From NCBI GenBank assembly GCA_037176885.1, contig JAWWNJ010000031.1:682001-746000 (forward strand): a stretch of 64,000 nt of DNA. The letters run 5' to 3'. The notes under the pieces are model-generated. The model had not been told where the DNA came from, did no database searches, and saw nothing but the letters and a program-made list of their open reading frames with translations. Position numbers and translations under genes: made by a program. Positions within the stretch are counted from its first letter, which is position 1; every line of letters begins with the position of its first letter. The DNA is from Favolaschia claudopus (lineage: Eukaryota; Basidiomycota; Agaricomycetes; Agaricales; Mycenaceae). Positions 56,898-64,000 of the stretch are shown here, piece after piece.

Positions 56898-59593
56898 TTA
56901 ATCCTCTTCTCGTTTCTTCAACTCGTCAAGCATCCCTTGAACTTTGGCCCACTCTTGCTCATCCTCGAACGAATCCCTCGTTTTCCCGATAAATGTTCGC
57001 ACAATACTTCGTGCCTGCAACCGCCAGTTCACACTTCCACTCTGGGATCGCGGCCCAAAGTTTTGAAGGGCATCCACGACGTCCTCGACATCTCCTACTG
57101 CTTCACGCCACTTCTTGACATCTGCTTCGCCTCCTTCTATTGTCCCTGCCGTACTGCAGCGATATGCATCCATGGAGGCTTTCAACGCATCATCCCAACG
57201 CGACTCCCAAACCAGCAGCCGAGCATAGGCGCGAAACACCCGCGGGGAGGTTGACACGCGGGGCAGGATAATGTCTTCAATCAGATGTTTAATTGGTCGG
57301 AGCATCGCACGTCCTTGATTTGGGTTGCTTTCACCCTGCACTGGGGCGTCCAAGCCCGTCGCTCCTTCGTCAGGCGATGTCCGAGTCACGACGGTTACTA
57401 GGCGCTCCAGTACATCTTCATCAACGCCCTCTGCTCCGCGATGCTCGATGATCCGTCCTAGCGCACGAGCAGCCTCCGAGAGTTCACCCACCTCAATGGA
57501 TACAATCATGAAGTTATACCACATCCGCCAGTTGTCGTATGCTGAACGCAGACCCTGCTTGAGGGCACGGAAAGCAAGCAATTTGTTTTCGAACGGAACC
57601 GCGCTCAATTTGGATCCTGTTTCTGCCGAATCGTCGTCCGCCTAGAAAGATTCATTAGTCACGCGAAATTCATGAAGAACATCCTTCTGTGAAGAATTAC
57701 CGTTATCTGGGAGGCACCCATGCGCATGTACATGCTAGCTAGATTGCTCCAACTCTCCCCATCCTCCTCGTCAATAGCAACGCAACGAGAGAATGCCGTC
57801 TTTGCTAGCGTCCAATCCTCGACGCGCATGCAAGCACACCCAAGAATGAACCACGAGCGTGAAAGCAACGGATTGATGGCCACCGCCTTCTGTAGACAAT
57901 CGATAGCTTCCAGATATTCGCCTCTAGAGAAATGGTACCCGCCAAGCGATCGTATCGCCCGACCCGCAGTCTCTTTGGAGACCGTCCATGCCCGTCGATA
58001 ATGGTCAGCGGCGTTTTCAGGCTCCAGGTCGCCCAGCAGACACCAAAGCTTGGCTTCCCGCGCCAAATCCATCTTCGCTCTTCGAACCTCTGTCGTATCG
58101 GCTTTCCCTCGCGCAAGAACAACATCCGCCTCGGCTTTGCGTCCTTCAAGCAGATCCCGCACAATCTCGATACCCATGTCGCGTCGCTCCATCGACTGCC
58201 AGCACTTGACCACCTCCTCCCACATCTCCAGTCGCTCGAAGATCTCTAATGCGGAGCGTACTGCGCCAAGCGTCAAGAACCGAAGCGCAAGTTCCTTCTC
58301 CATCTCCCACTTGCTTGGAAGAGGAAGATCGAAAGTGTAACGCAGGCGCTCAGCCACAGGGGCGTCAGCGGTGGGCATCTGCTCAATGAGTGCCTGTAGC
58401 TGCAGTGTCGCGCGTTCGACTGTCCTCGTCCTACCCGACTCTAGCCGCGCACGGAGGAGTAGTGCCATAGTATGCACAGACCAGTTTACTGGATGCGAGA
58501 TTACGCGCGCGATGTAGGGCGACATCTGTTCGGCGGTTAAGCCGTGTACTGGAGATGTGTTTTTGACATTGAGGCACATTGCCAGCAGGATGGACTGGTC
58601 TAGGGGATGTAAGGCAGGTTGTGCTGAGGGCACAAGATGGGCTAGCCGGGAGTGTGCGGAGGGCGAGGAAGAGGTAAACGCTGTTTGTTCGAGGAGGGTA
58701 TCGTCATTGAGTGCTAAGGTTTCTGGGACTTGATTCCCAGTGGATGAGGGTTCCACGGAGGCTGAAGAGCTAGATTTCTCTTCGATTTTGAGTTGACTCT
58801 CGGCAAGGAGGATGAGCTGACTGAGCTCAGTGACCTGGAATTTGGTGCGCTTGCCCAACGCGCCGGTGAGCTCATATTCCATCCCAGTGAGCCGAGCAGC
58901 ATTAACGAAGTGTTCGGCAGCTAGCTTGTCCTGTGATGTGAAATGCTGCAACAAACCCTTCTCTAGTTCTAGTCGACCAGCAAGATCAGGATTGCTGGCA
59001 TGAACCGATGTCAGAGGCTCTAAGCCTGAGAGAATAAGAGGGGGAGGGGGAGACGGCTCATCCAAGATTTGCTGATGGACGATTGTCGAACGAAGTCTCC
59101 ACCACGACAGAGATTGACAGTGCTGAGACGGTAGATCGAAAAGTAACTGGGCCAGTCGTAATAACATTGCATATCGTGTAAGATGATACGCCGGCTCCCC
59201 ACCGTAAGATAGCTCTGAGATAGCTAGTCGATGGAGATCCGATTCCGCCGTTTCCGATGTTAACTGAAGCACATCTCGAACTTGAAAACCCAACTCTGGC
59301 CCCGTCCAATTTATTTGTACGAACGACTGTAAGCATGCTACAGCCAAAACAAGACGGAGGATATCGTCTTCAATGGGGTCCCCAGTAATCGTCAGGTCAA
59401 TGTTCAGTCTAGTCGCGTCCGTATCTGTCGAGACACCCGCAAATAGTCGTTTAGCGGAGGGACTCTGAAGCGCCGTCGCAAAGTCTCCATCCACAACGGA
59501 TTTAGCCAGTTCAAGAACCTCGGAGGTGCCAATATCATTGTTCCATTTTCCAGTAAGCAGAGCTGCCTCGATGGCCGCGATTGGAGGGCCCAT
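56898..59593 (-). CDS. TTC27: TTC27/Emw1-type tetratricopeptide repeat protein
   Basis: Two exons, 57701-59593 and 56898-57641, with a 59-nt intron (GTAATT...TTCTAG), give 878 residues; TTC27 proteins are usually about 830-900. The start MGPPIAAIEAALLTGKW fits the family; the frame is open further upstream but into the divergent promoter. The N-terminal half is helical; the TPRs lie at about residues 545-680 (LGGYHFSRGEYLEAIDCLQK, AVAINPLLSRSWFILGCAC, AFSRCVAIDEEDGESWSNLA). The second exon continues with the typical LAFRALKQGLRSAYDNWRMW. The yeast homologue Emw1 is essential and linked to cell-wall integrity and chaperone-type complexes. The gene is in head-to-head layout with the DUF4246 gene. 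Confidence 0.88.
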
Positions 59594-59706
59594 GGAACGC
59601 GTTAAGAATGAGTAAGACTGCCAAAATGGGAAAAAAAGAAAGTTTGATGCGATTATTGATGCCATCAACAAGAACCTCTTTGTTCTCTTCAACCCAGTCC
59701 ACTCCC
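59594..59706. promoter_or_regulatory. Short shared 5' region of divergent genes
   Basis: Only about 110 bp separate the chosen starts of TTC27 and the DUF4246 gene; an in-frame ATG at 59608 would shrink it to 14 bp. The two genes probably share a bidirectional promoter or overlap at their 5' ends. No TATA box is seen. Confidence 0.45.
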
Positions 59707-61895
59707 ATGAACTTTTTCGCCATGCAACAATTCTTGGAGGACTGGGACCCATCGTCGCGAATGTACTACGAGAACTGTGTCCAGAACGAAGCACGGCATC
59801 CAAATACCAAACCATCCTGGACTTTTCCATCTCCATTCAAACCATACGCCGTCGCAACTGCTCTGGCACGCGATGCGATTGCATGGGGTCCCCAGCCTCG
59901 AACGGTAAGCTCAAGGAGTACTTATTTCTCCCGGGCCTATATAAGAATCTCAGCTGGCCGAGTTGCGAATGTATGCCTTGTCCTGGGCTATTAGAAGTAA
60001 ACCAGAGTGGCAACGCAAATTGGCAGACCCCTTGATCTTGGAGAAGTGGCGCAAAGAGGCATTGGAACAGCAACAGGACTTGCCAGTCTCGCAACAGTTG
60101 ACTCCGAATATGGTGAATTTCGTCGTAACATGTCTCTAAAAGGGCTCAAAGAATACAAGGTGAATTATGTCCTGACCGAACTGCCAGCCTATGCAAGGCT
60201 GTCGGATGAACAGTCCGGTATTGAGGTATAACAATTGTTGATCCATTCTGCAATTAGTTTACGAATGACTGGTTTTCAGTGTGGACCATTCGACGCGATA
60301 TGGTACTCAGATCGTTTGATCCCGGAGGATATCGCCAGTCGTCTAGCCGCTGCAATAGCCGTGCTCGAAGATGTCCCAGACGATTCCAAAGACTGGCATC
60401 CTTCCTCCAATGATCAAGTGCTGGACTTGGTCCACCCCTCACTGTATTGCATCGTCTACGGACGAACTCACATGCGCAAAGAATCAAGCTTTACTCCCAT
60501 AACTCCTCCAGAACGTGATCCCGAGCAAACATACGCCAGCCAAGCGATATCCGAGGCATTTTGCTGGATGCCTTCCGATTTTCTGGTCGACGCTGTCGAT
60601 GGCTCCGTCGCGTTGGTCTCTCCTTATATCAATAACCTCGACCCCATTCGACACAAAGAGCTCTACCCTCTCATTGAAGCAGCCGTCTCCTCATTCGTTC
60701 CATTGTTCGAGAAGGTCCTCAGCCAGGTCAACGGTAAAGACCAGGACCTCTACCACGACGCCACCCCAGGCTCAGGCCGCATCAAGGTCCAGCCAGAGTT
60801 TGGAACCTGGGCAGGATTCAACTATAAATTCGCCGGGATCACGGTTCCGTGTATCTGGGGCGGTGAAGAAGTTAAGTGGCGCAAAGGCATGACCGACGAA
60901 GAGTATAAAAAGGCTGAAGATGAATTCCCCAAAATTTATCCTGAAGCTCACGAAGAATATCAGGGTGAGCTCGAAAAGACGATCGTGCCTTATTCTCTTC
61001 GCGGGAAAACGATCCAATGCATCATCAAGCTTGCCAACATCCACTTGACGGTTGAGAAACCGGAGTACAAAGGTGGTAGTTGGCATGTGGAAGGTGCGAC
61101 ATATTTTGTTCAATCGTGCTCCAAGGCCCTTATGTCGTATCTTCAGGGATGCTGAACGAAAGTATTGTGGCTTCCGGGATATATGTATGTCCTCTGCCTT
61201 TCAATACGTCAGATTTCATTCACATTCATTCCTAGTACTACGACGAAGAAAATATCACCGAATCACGACTAGCATTCCGCGTTACGACTGGAGCCCCTGT
61301 GTATCACAAACAGGATGACCTTCTCTGCACGGAAATCTTGTACGGGATGAAAAAGCGGCAAGTCTGCGTGCGTTTTCATAGACAGCGATTAGGCTAACTT
61401 CTTTGCAAACAGAAAGGGCCCTTGCTACCAGGACCTTGGATCGATAGTACGATTTCGCGATCTTCCTCGATTTGGTTAACTGAGTATACCATTCAGGTAA
61501 CCTCTGCCGGACGCGCCCTCGCCTGGCCGAACATCTACCAGCACTGTGTCTCCCCATTCCGCCTTGCGGACCCAACGAAACCCGGCCACCGGAAGATCCT
61601 CGCTATCTTCCTCGTCGACCCCTCGATCGATCCAATCCCCTCGGCCACCGATATTCCACCTCAACAGGCGGAATGGGCGCACGATGCGTTGGATGAAGCG
61701 AGACACAATGAGGGGTCGACGTTCTCGCGGCTCCCGCCTGAGCTGTTGAACTTGGTCTCTGACAGGCTCCCTGACACCTTTATGAGCCGTGTCGAAGCCG
61801 AGGCGTATAGACTAGATCTCATGAAAGAGCGGACAGCCTTCGTTGGGGTGCACGGGAAAGAATTGAAGCACAGTTATAATATGTGCGAGCACTGA
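59707..61895 (+). CDS. DUF4246 family protein (possible 2OG-Fe oxygenase fold)
   Basis: Eight exons: 59707-59904, 59954-60112, 60160-60225, 60280-61093, 61147-61184, 61236-61357, 61413-61446 and 61497-61895. Phases close throughout. Family landmarks in order: RSKPEWQRKLADPLILEKWR, NYVLTELPAYARLSDEQSGI, IQCIIKLANIHLTVEKPEY, GGSWHVEGMLNE, ITESRLAFR, LAWPNIYQHCVSPFRLADPT, and KPGHRKILAIFLVDP. DUF4246 is a large fungal family of unknown function. WHVE, the later YQH and GHRK are placed like the HxD/E...H metal ligands and the Arg of 2-oxoglutarate/i iron oxygenases; this is inference. The intron at 61358-61412 begins with GC (GCAAGT). The start is uncertain; ATGs at 59608 and 59721 are alternatives. 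Confidence 0.82.
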
Positions 61896-62176
61896 TTTGT
61901 TGTACGGAATCTTTCTTGTATCGAGTTGTACGAGGTTTGCTTGTTGTAGGAGTATGATTTGCACTGTCACCGAATTAATAGCATTGACGCGACTTGACAG
62001 CGCCAACACGGGGCGGGCGCGTCTTCCTCCCGTCTCAAGGGCGTCGACGATTTTTTCTCGAATCGAGGGCCCGGCTCAGCCATATGTAGTGTTGTCGTGG
62101 TGAAGCGCCAGAACACTACTTCCTGATATCCGATGATAGAAACGCAGAATACCAGCGGACTAGGAGTCAAAAGAGG

Positions 62177-62848
62177 TCAAGAAGCAGGCGCCTGCTGCTG
62201 CTGCTGTTGCTGCTGCAGTTTGGCCTGCATTACATTAATCACAGAATTTACATTATCCTGCTTCTTGCTTATCGTCTCCTGCAACGTCTCCAGATTGCCC
62301 TGGATGTATTGGACTTTGGCGGTATAGTGCTTGACGGCCTGTGGTCGCGTCTGCACGAGAAGATCGATGGACGATGAATGAATAAGTGAGTGGATTGAGT
62401 TTGGGATTGAGGGTACGAAGCACCCTTGGGGTGATAGTTTTTGCTTACCTTTTGCACAAAGTACCCCGTTCCGACATCGACGATGACATGCTCAGGGTCC
62501 GAAAGCTTCCCCGGAACATAGAGAGAGTTGGTCAATGGCACGAGGATGGTTTTGCCTGATTGGACGCCGTCTCGGTTGTTGTGCATGTAGGACGCGAAAG
62601 CAGCTGGAGGATACCTTTGTTGGCGGGTTTTATCTCTCCGACATTCTCGATGCAGTTCTTGAACTTTGTCTGGGCTTGTTTCAATTGCGTGAATGAGTTT
62701 GTGAGGTGATTTAATTCCTGCAAGGATTGGAGGTGCGATGAGACAAGCTTGCGGGGTGCTGAAGGGCCGAAGTCACCTCTTCGAGTTGACGGCGTACGTC
62801 TGCCAGCTGAGGGAGGTCTAAGTCGGTGAGGTTCACCTGCTGAGCCAT
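62177..62848 (-). CDS. GIM5: Prefoldin subunit 5
   Basis: Four exons, 62777-62848, 62615-62717, 62459-62553 and 62177-62350, encode 147 residues. Joined landmarks: [19 protein letters not shown], then [18 protein letters not shown], then [15 protein letters not shown], then [14 protein letters not shown], and a C-terminal coil [20 protein letters not shown] ending in a Gln run. This is the alpha-type prefoldin layout: two coiled-coil arms around a beta-hairpin pair. Prefoldin is a cytosolic hexamer that delivers nascent actin and tubulin to the CCT chaperonin. Size and motifs match fungal Gim5/Pfd5. The CAG/CTG run at the 3' end gives seven or so Gln. Confidence 0.92.
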
Positions 62849-64000
62849 GAAAGTGCAGTGAAAGCGTTTAAACAGTTGTGACCACTGTGACCGATCGCGA
62901 AACCGATGGTGAGGCAGCATGAAATCGTTCGAGAGCCAGCACTGAGCCAGCTCACAGTTAGACATCTCGGAGCTCATGAATAATAGCCAATCGACCAGTT
63001 TATCGGTGAAAGAAAAAACAATTAAAATGACAGGTAACAACAGGTATATGGTCTCTTCGAGGCAGGAGCTTAACCTTTCGAACATATTCAGATTCCAATT
63101 TCTGGCGCTCTGGTATCCTCCATACTATGCATGGCAATCACATACTTCCTCTCTCCGAACCCACCGTCCGACTTGTAGACTGAATTCGATTGTCTCATCT
63201 AAGTATTCTCCTTGAATAACTTTCGGGGAGCTGCCTGGTGCGTCTCAAGACTCTCAAAATTAGGAGAACAAGAAACTCACGACGAGATAGCGGCGTGTCA
63301 TTGAAGTAGCCAATATATATACCTAGACCAGTTCATCGCGAATCGAATCGAGGATTTTGCACGAGTTCCATCGGACACGGTAAAAACAGAAGACGGACTC
63401 GATGGGACGCTGGACAGGAAGTAGGCGCCTCTCGACAGCATGGTCCATCTATACCAATCTCGTCAAGCAAGAAGCTCACAAGAGGCAGACCTGCTTAATT
63501 GCTACGCCTGGGTTAGCATCTGGATAATCAGATTGCGGTCTACTATTGAGAGCACGCCAATATCGATTGTTAATACACCGGGTGCTGCAGATCGTAGTCC
63601 CCAGCAACAGATCGTGCGCATAGAGATAAATATAGCCTATGCGTGAGTTCGTTTGATGATTCAGATGCAAGCGGCGGGGTGGCTGTCAGACGATTCATAC
63701 TAAAAGAGCGAGTCTAACGGTGGGAGTCAGATAAGAAGAGCCCGCAGCAGTGTTTCGGCGTGTTTTGTGAATCATTGAGAGCTCCGACAGGCTCCAACAA
63801 GTAAAGAAGAACCGGATCGCGAGGCGGGTAAAAGGCGAGAGGGTACAAAGATGGCACGGTCAACCGGGATGCTGCAAGGCTGCTGACAACATGCTGCCAG
63901 ATTTCCGTGTAGATAATTTGAGGGTTCATCGTGGTTTTTTAGGTTGAATCAAGGTACTTAGTAGTAACGAAGAGGGCCAGAACAGGGCAGCTGCGGAGAG
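62849..64000. other. No supported gene; right flank
   Basis: This is upstream of prefoldin subunit 5. AATATATATACC at about 63,313 is TATA-like. A minus-strand frame at 63,714-63,929 starts MNPQIIYTEIWQHVVSSL, which could be the first exon of an F-box-like gene leaving the window, but there is not enough to call it. Confidence 0.35.

Noticed and set aside
50126..62848. Biosynthetic or defence gene cluster in the right part
   Set aside because: The genes are unrelated housekeeping or regulatory functions (G-protein chaperone, TPR protein, prefoldin) with no shared pathway.
63714..63929. Minus-strand frame as a partial F-box gene
   Set aside because: Only about 70 codons without a clear F-box consensus or splice donor; left as unannotated flank.

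Overview
The window looks like nuclear DNA of a mushroom-forming basidiomycete (Agaricomycetes). The evidence is the very short introns (about 47-65 nt) with fungal splice sites, the set of housekeeping proteins at the right end, and the mixture of Ty1/copia, Ty3/gypsy, PIF/Harbinger and JmjC-type genes. The layout falls into two sharply different parts: roughly 1-49,680 is a transposable-element graveyard, and 49,750-64,000 is gene-dense host DNA.

Left part, 1-25,336. It opens with the 5' part of a gypsy element on the minus strand (gag, running off the left edge). Two families of long solo LTRs follow. Family A has termini TGTAACG...CGTTACA (copies at 7,114-8,888, 13,834-15,520, 19,831-about 20,360 and 41,292-43,288). 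Family B starts TGATAG/TGACAG and ends CGTTTCA-like (5,275-7,088, 9,629-10,949, 45,704-47,063). Four or five of these copies have recognisable 4-bp target-site duplications. Between them lie weak lineage-specific genes (about 11.8-13.0, 15.7-16.9 and 17.2-18.4 kb), tandem repeats, and a 5'-truncated, rearranged copia element (21,553-25,336).

Middle, 25,880-49,677. A PIF/Harbinger element (25,880-33,674, TAA target duplications) carries an intact 5.46-kb copia element with two LTRs identical by eye and a 5-bp target duplication, plus a roughly 304-bp MITE, both inside its transposase gene. Next come an unknown multi-exon gene, a decayed JmjC-domain gene (35,973-about 39,950), a decayed gene resembling an agaricomycete HECT-like family that was split by a family A solo LTR, a Harbinger relic, and a second Harbinger element (45,571-49,677) split by a family B solo LTR. 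Both Harbinger elements keep the two-gene layout: DDE transposase on the plus strand and a convergent Myb/SANT-like partner on the minus strand.

Right part. A tRNA-Leu(CAG) gene with a short intron marks the border. After it come five host genes: a DUF1752/DUF3295 (AreA GATA-like) protein, RIC8 (synembryn, chaperone/exchange factor for G-alpha), a TTC27/Emw1-type TPR protein, a divergently transcribed DUF4246 protein, and prefoldin subunit 5. Gene models were spliced by eye. I saw no single new defence or biosynthetic system. The strongest signals are the reconstructable nesting order of the transposons and the family A/B solo LTRs.
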